Below, piece after piece: positions 19,343-29,382 of a stretch of DNA of 64,000 nucleotides. Origin of the DNA: CBDIHH01 sp965279095 (GTDB taxonomy: Bacteria; Pseudomonadota; Alphaproteobacteria; Caulobacterales; Caulobacteraceae). The stretch is from assembly GCA_965279095.1 (NCBI GenBank), contig CBDIHH010000006.1, positions 682,001-746,000 of the forward strand. Direction: 5' to 3'. Every line of letters begins with the position of its first letter. Position 1 is the first letter of the stretch. Position numbers and translations under genes: made by a program. The notes under the pieces are model-generated. The model ran no database searches and had not been told where the DNA came from. It saw only the letters and a program-made list of their open reading frames with translations.

Positions 19343-20080
19343 ATGACCGACAGCCCGCCCGATCCCGCCGACCTCGACGCCCTGGTGCGCCGCGCCGACC
19401 CCGACCGGTGGCTGGCCAGCCGCTTCATCGGCGACCGGCAGGCCCGCGCCGACGTCATCGCCCTCTACGCCTTCAACGACGAGCTGGCCCGCATCGCCCC
19501 GGCGGTGACCAACCCCCTGATGGGGGAGATCCGCCTGGCCTGGTGGCGCGAGGCCCTGGACGAGATCGCGGAGGGTCGGCCGGTGCGCCGCCATCCGGTG
19601 GCCGAGGCCCTGGCGGAGGTCGCCGGCCGGCGGAGGCTGGACCTGGAGCTTTTGCAGGGGATGGTGGCGGCGCGAGGCCAGGACCTGGATCCCGGGCCGT
19701 TCCCGGCGGCGGTCGATCTGTATGCCTACCTCGACGGGACCGCGGGCGCGCTGATGGCCCTGGCGGCGGGGGTGCTGGGCGCGACGACCTCCGAGACGAC
19801 GTCCGCCGGCCGCGCCTGGGGCGTCGCCGGCCTCGCCCGCTCGCACTGGCTGGCCGGCGCCCCCAGCCGCCTGCCGCCGGACTGGACGGCGGCGGATGTG
19901 GCTGCGGCGGTGGACAGCCTGTTGCAGAGCAGCCGGGACGAGCTGCGGGCCTTGCCCGTGGCGGCCTTTCCGGCCTCGGCCTACGCCACCCTGGCGCGGT
20001 CCTACGCCAGGCGGCGCGCGCTGACCGACCTCGGCAAGCGCGCGCGCCTGGTGTGGGCGACGGCCGTCGGCCGTCTCTGA
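19343..20080 (+). CDS. Squalene/phytoene synthase-family protein (NDUFAF6-like)
   Basis: The 245-residue protein has the squalene/phytoene synthase fold: DVIALYAFNDELARI, LAWWREALDEI, DLYAYLDGTAGALMALAAGVLG and a terminal YARRRALTDLGKRARLVWA. The first aspartate-rich motif of active prenyl synthases (DxxxD) is replaced by FNDELAR, as in the human complex I assembly factor NDUFAF6, so synthase activity is doubtful. ATG at 19343 sits 9 bp behind the terminator's T-run; reading upstream of it is a shadow of the PuuD-like gene. With the Mth938 gene nearby it suggests a complex I biogenesis neighbourhood. Confidence 0.85.
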   Translation: MTDSPPDPADLDALVRRADPDRWLASRFIGDRQARADVIALYAFNDELARIAPAVTNPLMGEIRLAWWREALDEIAEGRPVRRHPVAEALAEVAGRRRLDLELLQGMVAARGQDLDPGPFPAAVDLYAYLDGTAGALMALAAGVLGATTSETTSAGRAWGVAGLARSHWLAGAPSRLPPDWTAADVAAAVDSLLQSSRDELRALPVAAFPASAYATLARSYARRRALTDLGKRARLVWATAVGRL

Positions 20081-20173
20081 CCCGCATTCCCCGCGGAAGC
20101 GGGGACCCAGGCTTTGCCGGACACCCCGCGCGCGCGGTTAAACCTGGGTCCCCGCTTCCGCGGGGAATGCGGG
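20081..20173. repeat. 31-bp perfect inverted repeat between convergent genes
   Basis: Arms at 20081-20111 and 20143-20173 are exact reverse complements over 31 bp with a 31-bp loop. The left arm begins right after the TGA of the squalene-synthase-like gene; the right arm encodes the last residues of TrmFO and the loop holds its stop codon. The hairpin could end transcription from both sides. The arm sequence (CCCGCTTCCGCGGGG core) is of the type dispersed in alphaproteobacterial genomes. Confidence 0.92.
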
Positions 20174-21538
20174 ACGACTGTTGACCCACGCCTCCAGGTC
20201 CCGCAGGGCGCGTTCGCTCATCAGCTTCTTCTTGGCCCGGCCGCGTTCCTTCAGGGGGATCTTGCCGCCCTCGGCGGTCTGTTTGGGCGCCTCCATCGGC
20301 GGCAGCAGCCCGTAGTTGATGTTCATCGGCTGGAAGTCGCCGCCGAGGTGGCCGCCGGTGATGTGGGCGATCAGGGCCCCCAGGGCGGTGGTCTCGGGCG
20401 GCGGCGCCAGGGCCGCGCCCAGGCGTTCGGCGGCGGCGAAGCGGCCGGCCAGCAGGCCGACGGCGGCGCTCTCGATATAGCCCTCGACCCCGGTGATCTG
20501 GCCGGCGAAGCGCAGGCGAGGGTCGGCCTTGAGCCGCAGGGCGCCGTCGAGCAGGCGAGGCGAGTTGATGAAGGTGTTGCGGTGCAGGCCGCCCAGGCGC
20601 GCGAACTGGGCATGGCCCAGGCCGGGGATCATGCGGAACACCTCGGTCTGCGCCCCGTGCTTCAGCTTGGTCTGGAAGCCGACCATGTTGAACAGGGTGC
20701 CCAGGGCGTTGTCCTGGCGCAGCTGCACGATGGCGTGCGGCTTGATCCCCGGGTCGCGGGGATTGGTCAGGCCCACCGGCTTCATCGGCCCCCAGCGCAG
20801 GGTCTCGCGCCCCCGTTCCGCCATCACCTCGATGGGCAGGCAGCCATCGAAATAGGGGACGTGCTCCCAGTCCTTGAAGTCGGCCTTGGGGCCGTCGAGC
20901 AGGGCCTGGATGAAGGCCGCGTACTGGGCCTCGTCCATGGGGCAGTTGATATAGGCCGCCTTGTCTCCGCTCGGCCCCTCCTTGTCGTAGCGCGACTGGC
21001 GCCAGGCGATGTCCATGTCGATGGAGTCGGCGTGGATGATGGGGGCGATGGCGTCGAAGAAGGACAGGGCGTCCTCGCCGGTGAGCCCGAGGATCGCCTC
21101 GGCCAGGGCCGGTGAGGTGAGGGGGCCGGTGGCGACGATGACGCTGTCCCAGTCGGCCGGGGGCAGGCCGGCGACCTCCTGGCGATCGACGGTGATCAGC
21201 GGGTGGGCCTCGATGCGCTCGGTGACCGCCTGGGCGAAACCGTCGCGATCCACCGCCAGGGCGCCGCCGGCCGGCACCTGGTGGGCGTCCGCCGCCGACA
21301 GGATCAGCGAGCCGCAGCGGCGCATCTCGGCGTGAAGCAGGCCCACGGCGTTATAGGCCCAGTCGTCCGAGCGGAAGGAGTTGGAGCAGACCAGCTCGGC
21401 GAGGAAGACGGTGGAATGGGCGTCGGTGCCGCGCGCCGGCCGCATCTCGTGCAGGACGACCGGGACGCCGGCCTGGGCGATCTGCCAGGCCGCTTCGCTG
21501 CCAGCGAGGCCGCCGCCGATGATGTGTATGGGTGTCAT
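20138..21538 (-). CDS. trmFO: Methylenetetrahydrofolate-tRNA-(uracil-5-)-methyltransferase TrmFO
   Basis: TrmFO makes 5-methyluridine at position 54 of tRNA with methylenetetrahydrofolate and FAD. The 466-residue protein starts MTPIHIIGGGLAGSEAAWQIAQ (FAD-binding GxGxxGxE), and carries the family segments ELVCSNSFRSDD (catalytic Cys), YINCPMDEAQYAAF, KHGAQTEVFRMIPGLGHAQFARLGGLHRNTFI and NINYGLLPPM. I take the ATG at 21538, since the ten upstream codons add nothing conserved. The last dozen residues (from RPAFPAEAG) come from an inverted-repeat element and replace the usual tail. Confidence 0.95.
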   Translation of the reverse strand: MTPIHIIGGGLAGSEAAWQIAQAGVPVVLHEMRPARGTDAHSTVFLAELVCSNSFRSDDWAYNAVGLLHAEMRRCGSLILSAADAHQVPAGGALAVDRDGFAQAVTERIEAHPLITVDRQEVAGLPPADWDSVIVATGPLTSPALAEAILGLTGEDALSFFDAIAPIIHADSIDMDIAWRQSRYDKEGPSGDKAAYINCPMDEAQYAAFIQALLDGPKADFKDWEHVPYFDGCLPIEVMAERGRETLRWGPMKPVGLTNPRDPGIKPHAIVQLRQDNALGTLFNMVGFQTKLKHGAQTEVFRMIPGLGHAQFARLGGLHRNTFINSPRLLDGALRLKADPRLRFAGQITGVEGYIESAAVGLLAGRFAAAERLGAALAPPPETTALGALIAHITGGHLGGDFQPMNINYGLLPPMEAPKQTAEGGKIPLKERGRAKKKLMSERALRDLEAWVNSRPAFPAEAGTQV

Positions 21539-21619
21539 GCGCCCTAGATAGTCGTCCGGGGCCGCCATAGGCTACAGCGCATACGGGCTGATCGCGTCTG
21601 AGCGCGCAATGGGGGCGAG

Positions 21620-22519
21620 ATGGCCAAGCTGTCGGCGGGAACGCTTGCGACCGAGGGGTTCCGCCTCATGGCCCGCGAGAAGGGGGCGGTGGCCGTATGG
21701 GGCGCCATCTATCTTCTGCTGCTGCTGGCTTCCACGGGAGGGCTCCTGGGGCTCCTGGCGCCCCTGATGAAGAGCCTGTTGATTCCCGGCCGGGCCCCCG
21801 ACCCCGCGACCGCCGCGGCGGTGCTGAAGCCGATCGCCGTCCTCTATGGCTTGCTCCTGCCCCTGGCCTTCGCGGCCCAGGCGGTGCTGACCTGCGCCAT
21901 CTACCGCGCCGTCCTCAGGCCGCAGGATCGCCGCGGCTTCTACCTGCGCGTCGGGGGCGACGAGGGGCGTGTGCTGCTGACGAGCATCGTCCTCGCCCTT
22001 ATCGCCGCGGTCGCCATCTTCGTGGTGGTGGCGGCCGTCGCGGGGGCCACGGCGGCGGTGGCCGGCGACGGCGGAAAGCTGCTGACCGGGTTCATCGGCG
22101 GGATCGCCGGCTTCTGCGCGCTGGCCTATCTCGGCGGCCGCCTGTGCCTGGCCACGCCGATGACCTTCGCCGAGCGGCGGGTCCGGGTGTTCGGCTCCTG
22201 GCGGCTGACCCGGGGACGGGTGTGGACCCTGCTGGCGGCCTTCCTCCTGGCGATGGCGCTCATCGTGGTGGTCGGGTCGGTCATGCAAATCGTCCTGGGC
22301 ATTGTCATGACCCTGTCCAGCGGCGGGCTCGCGACCCTGGCGCAGGGCGGACCGGTCTCGCCTTCCGCGCTGGTCGGCTTGCTGCCCGCGGCGGCGGCCT
22401 ACATGCTGGCGGCGGCGGCGATGAGTCTGGTGCAGACCATCATCGCCCTGACGCCCCTGGCCGCGGCCTACCGCGAGATCGTCGGCGATCCGGTCGCCCT
22501 TGCCGATACATTCGCCTGA
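21620..22519 (+). CDS. Hypothetical multi-pass membrane protein, paralogue 1
   Basis: I do not recognise a named family. The 299-residue protein has about six transmembrane segments, a conserved-looking cytosolic start (LATEGFRLMAREKGAVAVWG) and the segment RLCLATPMTFAERRVRVFGSWRLTRGRVWTLL before the last helices. It ends YREIVGDPVALADTFA. The next gene codes for a clear paralogue with the same segments in the same order, so the pair arose by tandem duplication. A gap of 90 bp separates them. No enzyme motif was found; a membrane-channel or glycerophosphoryl-diester-phosphodiesterase-associated membrane domain is possible, but unproven. Confidence 0.75.
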   Translation: MAKLSAGTLATEGFRLMAREKGAVAVWGAIYLLLLLASTGGLLGLLAPLMKSLLIPGRAPDPATAAAVLKPIAVLYGLLLPLAFAAQAVLTCAIYRAVLRPQDRRGFYLRVGGDEGRVLLTSIVLALIAAVAIFVVVAAVAGATAAVAGDGGKLLTGFIGGIAGFCALAYLGGRLCLATPMTFAERRVRVFGSWRLTRGRVWTLLAAFLLAMALIVVVGSVMQIVLGIVMTLSSGGLATLAQGGPVSPSALVGLLPAAAAYMLAAAAMSLVQTIIALTPLAAAYREIVGDPVALADTFA

Positions 22520-22609
22520 TATGGCCCTTCCGGCGCGCGGAGCCTTTACAAACCCTCCCCGGACCCAAACATCAAAGCCGGGCGCTCCGCCCCGGGATTC
22601 GGTAGATTG

Positions 22610-23542
22610 ATGGCGACCTTTTCGGTGACCGACGCGGCCTTCGCGGGGTTTCGCCTGATGCGTGAACGGCCCAAGGTGATCCTGGCCTGGGCGGCCTTCA
22701 TGTTCGTCGGCTCGATCATCAGCGCCTCCCTGGCCATGATCACGGGGGTCGCCGACGGGGTGGCCAAGCTGCAGGCCCTGGAAACCGCCGGCAACACCGA
22801 CCCGGCGCTGGTGATGGCCGCCCTGTCGGACATGGGCGGCTTCTTCGTGCTGCTTCTGGCCTTCAGCCTCGCCTTCTACGCCATCCTCTTCGCCGCCGCC
22901 TATCGCGCCTATCTGCGGCCTCACGACGGGGCCGTGGGGGCGATGCGGTTCGGGGCGGACGAGCTGCGCATGGGCGGCTGGCTGCTGGTGATGTTCCTCG
23001 CCTGGCTGGTCTACCTCTTCGTGGTGGCCTTCGTCTTCCTGCTGATCGTCGGCGTCGCCCGGGGCCTGGGCGGCCCCCTGTCGGCCCTGATCGACCTGAT
23101 CGCCAGCGCCGCCATGGTCTGCGCCCTGGTCTATCCGGCGGTGCGCCTGTCCCTGGCCGGGCCAATGACCCTGGACCGCGGCGAGGTCCATTTCCTGCGC
23201 TCGTGGCAGCTGACCCACGGCCAGTTCTGGCGCCTGCTGTCGGCCTATTTCCTGACCACGGCGGTGATGGTTCTGGTGTCCCTGCTGTGGCTGATCATCA
23301 TGGTCGCCATCCTGGCGGTGGTGGCCCTGGCCATGGGCGGCGGCGTGGAGTCCGTGGCCGGCATGGCCAAGCCGGACATGAGCTCGCTCAGCGCCTATTT
23401 CGCGCCGGGCAGCATCGTCTACCTGGTGCTGAACGCCCTGCTCTCGGCGGCAGGCCTGGCGATCTTCACGGGACCGAGCGCCGAGGCCTACCGCGAGCTG
23501 TCGCGCCAGACGCCGACGGCCACTGCCGGAACGTTCGCTTAG
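22610..23542 (+). CDS. Hypothetical multi-pass membrane protein, paralogue 2
   Basis: The 310-residue protein parallels the preceding one: FAGFRLMRERPKVILAW at the N-terminus, RLSLAGPMTLDRGEVHFLRSWQLTHGQFWRLL in the second half and the tail YRELSRQTPTATAGTFA. Six or so hydrophobic segments are present. ATG at 22610 is used; a TTG three bases before is an alternative. Both genes are probably co-transcribed and their products may form a heteromer. Function unknown. Confidence 0.75.
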   Translation: MATFSVTDAAFAGFRLMRERPKVILAWAAFMFVGSIISASLAMITGVADGVAKLQALETAGNTDPALVMAALSDMGGFFVLLLAFSLAFYAILFAAAYRAYLRPHDGAVGAMRFGADELRMGGWLLVMFLAWLVYLFVVAFVFLLIVGVARGLGGPLSALIDLIASAAMVCALVYPAVRLSLAGPMTLDRGEVHFLRSWQLTHGQFWRLLSAYFLTTAVMVLVSLLWLIIMVAILAVVALAMGGGVESVAGMAKPDMSSLSAYFAPGSIVYLVLNALLSAAGLAIFTGPSAEAYRELSRQTPTATAGTFA

Positions 23543-23567
23543 CGTCCTCCGCCCAGCCAACCGGGTC

Positions 23568-23672
23568 GTCATCGTCCGGCTTGACCGGACGACCCATTAT
23601 CACCACGCGTCTATCTCTAACCGCGCGTCGACGTCGGCGCGGCTGGGTCCTCCGGTCAAGCCGGACGATGAC
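23568..23672. repeat. 29-bp inverted repeat downstream of uvrA
   Basis: Arms at 23568-23596 and 23644-23672 pair over 29 bp with one mismatch, around a 47-bp loop. The core is CGTCCGGCTTGACCGGA. The element lies between the convergent membrane-protein gene and uvrA and could act as a shared terminator. It is unrelated in sequence to the elements at 12.7 kb and 20.1 kb. Confidence 0.9.
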
Positions 23673-23693
23673 GGGGCAGTAGGGCAGGGTAGG

Positions 23694-26645
<2,952 letters not shown>

Positions 26646-26724
26646 GGGAGGGACGCTTATCAGGGCCGCCGGAGCGCGGCGACGGGTCACTCCTATGTAG
26701 GCGCCAGACTCACGAAATCATCAA

Positions 26725-26739
26725 GAACATTATGGGAAC
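26725..26739 (-). promoter_or_regulatory. LexA (SOS) box of uvrA
   Basis: GAAC at 26725-26728 and GAAC at 26736-26739 are 7 bp apart, read on the minus strand as GTTC-N7-GTTC, the LexA operator of alphaproteobacteria. It lies 80-94 bp upstream of the uvrA start, next to a possible -35 element (TTGATG on the minus strand). uvrA is an SOS gene in Caulobacter and related genera. Confidence 0.8.
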
Positions 26740-26765
26740 GCGGCGCCGGCCGGGGCAGCCCTGCC

Positions 26766-27206
26766 CTAGGCCCTGCGGTTGAGGGTGACCGCCGTGGCCG
26801 CGGCCTCCTGCGGCCTGCCCCCCTGGCCGTAGCCCGCGCCCACGGGGCGCAGGGAGGCGACCTCCTCGGCGATGGCCCGCACCAGCCCCTCGGTGACCGC
26901 CTTGGCCGCCGTCACCGCCCGGCCATGGCGGGCCAGGGCCGCGTCGAAGGCCTGGGTGGCCGCGATCAGCCGCCGCCGCTGCTCGAGCGGGGCCCCGGAG
27001 ATCAGGCCCGGGTCCTTGCGGATACGCAGGGATTCGTGGCGGTAGAGGTTGGCCAGCCGGCCCGTCTCCTCCGCGCCCGCCAGGGCGTCCTGCGGCCGGT
27101 GCGTCTCAAAGGCCTCGGCCTCCTGGCGCATCATCCCGGTGAGCCGTTCGGTGAGGGTGATCATCTGATCCACCCGCTCGCGCGGATCGGCGGCGTCGAG
27201 GCTCAT
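26766..27206 (-). CDS. flbY: FlgN-like flagellar protein (FlbY family)
   Basis: The 146-residue helical protein is third in the flgI operon. It has the size and coiled-coil character of FlgN/FlbY export chaperones: ERVDQMITLTERLTGMMRQEAEAFETHRPQDALAGAEETGRLANLYRHESLRI, then a second helix RRRLIAATQAFDAALARHGRAVTAAKAVTEGLVRAIAEEV. FlgN-type chaperones hold hook-associated proteins before export. Its start overlaps the stop of the rod-binding gene by 4 bp. The FlbY name is by position and similarity as recalled for Caulobacter; the general FlgN-like call is firmer than the symbol. Confidence 0.7.
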   Translation of the reverse strand: MSLDAADPRERVDQMITLTERLTGMMRQEAEAFETHRPQDALAGAEETGRLANLYRHESLRIRKDPGLISGAPLEQRRRLIAATQAFDAALARHGRAVTAAKAVTEGLVRAIAEEVASLRPVGAGYGQGGRPQEAAATAVTLNRRA

Positions 27207-27526
27207 GCCGGCCGCTCCTGCAGGCCCTGCAGCTTGAGCATCTCACGCCCGACCTGATCGCTGATGCCCAGGGTCGCGGTCTTGGCGGTCTGCTTGGCGA
27301 AGGCGTCGACGAGGAAGGACTTGAAGGCCTCCTCGCCCTCGCCGCCGCCGAAGGCGCCGGCGTCCACCCCGTCGAACATCGACTTCATCATCGTCGACAG
27401 GAACGAGGCCTCGAAGGACTGGGCGGCGCCGGCGATCTGCCGGCGCTTGGCGGCCTCGGCGACCGACATGGGCTCGACCGGGGCGACGGCCGCCGTGGCG
27501 GCCATGGGGGGAAACGAGATCATCAC
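27203..27526 (-). CDS. FlgJ-type rod-binding protein
   Basis: The 107-residue protein matches the N-terminal rod-capping half of FlgJ: AAQSFEASFLSTMMKSMFDGVD, GGGEGEEAFKSFLVDAFAKQTAK and GISDQVGREMLKLQ. The muramidase half of enterobacterial FlgJ is absent, as is usual in alphaproteobacteria, where a separate enzyme cuts peptidoglycan for the rod. The GTG at 27526 and the next codon ATG at 27523 both overlap the flgI stop, so translation is coupled to flgI; either could be the start. Confidence 0.88.
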   Translation of the reverse strand: MMISFPPMAATAAVAPVEPMSVAEAAKRRQIAGAAQSFEASFLSTMMKSMFDGVDAGAFGGGEGEEAFKSFLVDAFAKQTAKTATLGISDQVGREMLKLQGLQERPA

Positions 27527-28629
27527 ATCACCTCGATGTCGGCTTGCAGGGCGCCGGCGGCCTTGATGGTCTGCAGGATCGAGATCATGTCGCGCGGCGT
27601 CACCCCCAGGGTGTTGAGGCCGGCGACGAGGCTGGCGAGCGAGGCGCCCTCCTTGAGGGTCAGCAGCCGCCGGCCCTTCTCCTCCTCCACCGAGACGCCC
27701 GAGCGCGGCACGGCCGCCGTCTGCCCCTGGCTGAACGGCAGGGGCTGGCTGATCAAGGGAGTCTCCTGCACCGAGATGGTGAGGTTGCCCTGGGCGATGG
27801 CGACGGTGGAGATGCGCACGTCCGCGCCCATGACGATGACTCCGGACACCTCGTCGATGACCACCTTGGCGGGGCTGTCGGGCTCCACCGGCATCAGCTC
27901 GATGGCGGTGACCAGGCTGACCAGGTCGCGGCCCGCCACCGGGCGCAGGGTGACGATGGTGGGGTTGTCGGCGGTGGCGACCCCCGGGTAGGCGGCGTTG
28001 ACCACGTCGGCGATGCGGCGCGCGGTGGTGAAGTCGGGGTTGCGCAGAGTCATGCGCATCTGGGTCATGTTGGCCAGGGAGAAGCCGATCTCACGTTCGA
28101 CGATGGCCCCGGCGGCGATACGGCCCGCCGTGGGCACGCCCTTGGTCACCGAGGAGCCCGAGGCCCCGCCGGCCGACACCGAGCCCGTCTGGACCGTGCC
28201 TTGCGACACCGCATAGGCCTGTCCGTCCGCGCCGAGCAGGGGCGTGACCAGCAGGGTGCCGCCCAGCAGGCTCTTGGCGTCCCCCAGGGCGGAGACTGAG
28301 GCGTCGATCTGCGAGCCGGCGGCGGCGAACGCCGGCAGCTTGGCGGTGACCATCACCGCCGCTACGTTCTTGGTGTTGAGATTGGCGTCGCGGGTGTTGA
28401 CCCCGAGACGCTCGAGCATGGCCTCCAGGCTCTGCTTGGTGAAGGGCGCGTTCTTGAGGCTGTCGCCGGTGCCGTTCAGGCCCACGACGATGCCGTAGCC
28501 CACCAGCATGTTCTCGCGCACCCCCTCGAACTCGACGATGTCCTTTATCCGGGACTTGGCCGCGGCCGGGGCCGCGGGCAGGGCGGCCAGGGCGATCAGG
28601 GCGGCGAGGAGCAGGCGGCGCATGGGCAA
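27523..28629 (-). CDS. flgI: Flagellar P-ring protein FlgI
   Basis: FlgI forms the P ring around the flagellar rod in the peptidoglycan layer. The 368-residue protein has a cleavable signal peptide (MRRLLLAALIALAALPAAPAAA) and the family segments SRIKDIVEFEGVRENMLVGYGIVVGLNGTGDS, TKNVAAVMVTAKLPAFA, DASVSALGDAKSLLGGTLLVTPL and SGVIVMGADVRISTVAIAQGNLTISV. It is first in an operon with the rod-binding and FlgN-like genes and lies behind a sigma-54 promoter, facing fliX, as in Caulobacter. Confidence 0.97.
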   Translation of the reverse strand: MPMRRLLLAALIALAALPAAPAAAKSRIKDIVEFEGVRENMLVGYGIVVGLNGTGDSLKNAPFTKQSLEAMLERLGVNTRDANLNTKNVAAVMVTAKLPAFAAAGSQIDASVSALGDAKSLLGGTLLVTPLLGADGQAYAVSQGTVQTGSVSAGGASGSSVTKGVPTAGRIAAGAIVEREIGFSLANMTQMRMTLRNPDFTTARRIADVVNAAYPGVATADNPTIVTLRPVAGRDLVSLVTAIELMPVEPDSPAKVVIDEVSGVIVMGADVRISTVAIAQGNLTISVQETPLISQPLPFSQGQTAAVPRSGVSVEEEKGRRLLTLKEGASLASLVAGLNTLGVTPRDMISILQTIKAAGALQADIEVM

Positions 28630-28660
28630 TCCACTGAAGGCGGTACAGGCCCACGGCGCA

Positions 28661-28676
28661 TGCGACGACCGTGCCA
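28661..28676 (-). promoter_or_regulatory. Sigma-54 promoter of the flgI operon
   Basis: On the minus strand TGGCACG-GTCG-TCGCA matches the -24/-12 consensus TGGCACG-N4-TTGCA with one mismatch and exact GG/GC spacing. It lies about 32 bp upstream of the flgI ATG, placing transcription start about 20 bp before the gene. In Caulobacter late flagellar genes are driven by sigma-54 with FlbD and FliX. Confidence 0.85.
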
Positions 28677-28764
28677 GTTCGCCGGCGGAAAAAAGCGTTA
28701 TGGAACAAGGGCGTGCCGTGGCGTGGCAAGGGGTCGCGGCCCGATGGGCAAAAGCTGCCGGGCA

Positions 28765-28779
28765 TTAACCTGCCGGCAA
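28765..28779 (+). promoter_or_regulatory. Weak candidate CtrA site upstream of fliX
   Basis: TTAA-N7-GCAA resembles the CtrA recognition pattern TTAA-N7-TTAA with two mismatches, about 75 bp upstream of fliX. In Caulobacter fliX is in the CtrA-controlled class II of flagellar genes, which makes a site here plausible; the sequence match alone is weak. Confidence 0.25.
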
Positions 28780-28853
28780 TCGCCAAGGGGCACAGTCGGC
28801 CACGCGCGGGCTGGCGATCGGCCCGCTCCGAATCGAGTGTTGTCCGCACCGGC

Positions 28854-29285
28854 ATGAAGATCACCAACTCCAAATCAGCGGCGTCTGCGGGCGGTCCCCG
28901 CGCCGCCAAGTCGGCCGCGGGGGCGGGCGGCTTCAGCCTGGGCGCCGCCGCCGCCGCCGCCGAGACGGGGGCGGCGTCGCCGACCGCCAGCGTTGGCGGG
29001 GTCTCCTCCCTGGGCGCCCTGCTGGCCCTGCAGGCGGTGGAGGACCCATTACAGGGGCGCCGCCGCGCCGTGGGGCGGGCGGGCCGCATCCTGGACGCGC
29101 TGGACAGCCTGAAGGTCGCCCTGCTCGACGGCGGCGTGGCGCCCGGCGACCTGGAGCGGCTGATGACCGCGGTGCGCGAGGAGAAGGCGACCACGGACGA
29201 GCCGCGGCTGCAGGAAATCCTCAATGAAATCGAGACCCGCGCCGCGGTGGAACTGGCCAAGGCCGGGCGGGCGTTCGCGGCCTGA
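28854..29285 (+). CDS. fliX: Flagellar assembly regulator FliX
   Basis: FliX couples completion of early flagellar structures to activity of the sigma-54 activator FlbD in Caulobacter-type bacteria. The 143-residue protein begins MKITN, has an Ala/Gly-rich linker, and carries the conserved C-terminal half ALLALQAVEDPLQGRRRAVGRAGRILDALDSLKVALLDG and LNEIETRAAVELAKAG. Size and divergent arrangement with flgI match Caulobacter fliX. ATG at 28854 is chosen for the conserved N-terminus; upstream in-frame codons cover the promoter region. Confidence 0.93.
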   Translation: MKITNSKSAASAGGPRAAKSAAGAGGFSLGAAAAAAETGAASPTASVGGVSSLGALLALQAVEDPLQGRRRAVGRAGRILDALDSLKVALLDGGVAPGDLERLMTAVREEKATTDEPRLQEILNEIETRAAVELAKAGRAFAA

Positions 29286-29306
29286 GGCGAACATCATCAA
29301 GCCACG

Positions 29307-29334
29307 TTGAACGGTGGTGGCAATTTGGTATAAG
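29307..29334 (+). promoter_or_regulatory. Candidate sigma-70-type promoter of dksA
   Basis: TTGAAC at 29307-29312 and TATAAG at 29329-29334 with a 16-bp spacer lie about 50 bp upstream of the dksA start. A dyad (GGTGGTGGC at 29313-29321 with GCCACCGCC at 29334-29342, one mismatch) surrounds the -10 element and might modulate expression or end fliX transcription. Confidence 0.5.
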
Positions 29335-29382
29335 CCACCGCCCTAGGCTCGGGCCAAGATGTAATCAGACTGAGGGACGTCA

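Noticed and set aside
28720..28745. Plus-strand sigma-54 promoter for fliX (TGGCAAG with a downstream CGCGG)
   Set aside because: The GG-to-GC spacing is one base short of the required 10 bp, so it is unlikely to function as a sigma-54 promoter.
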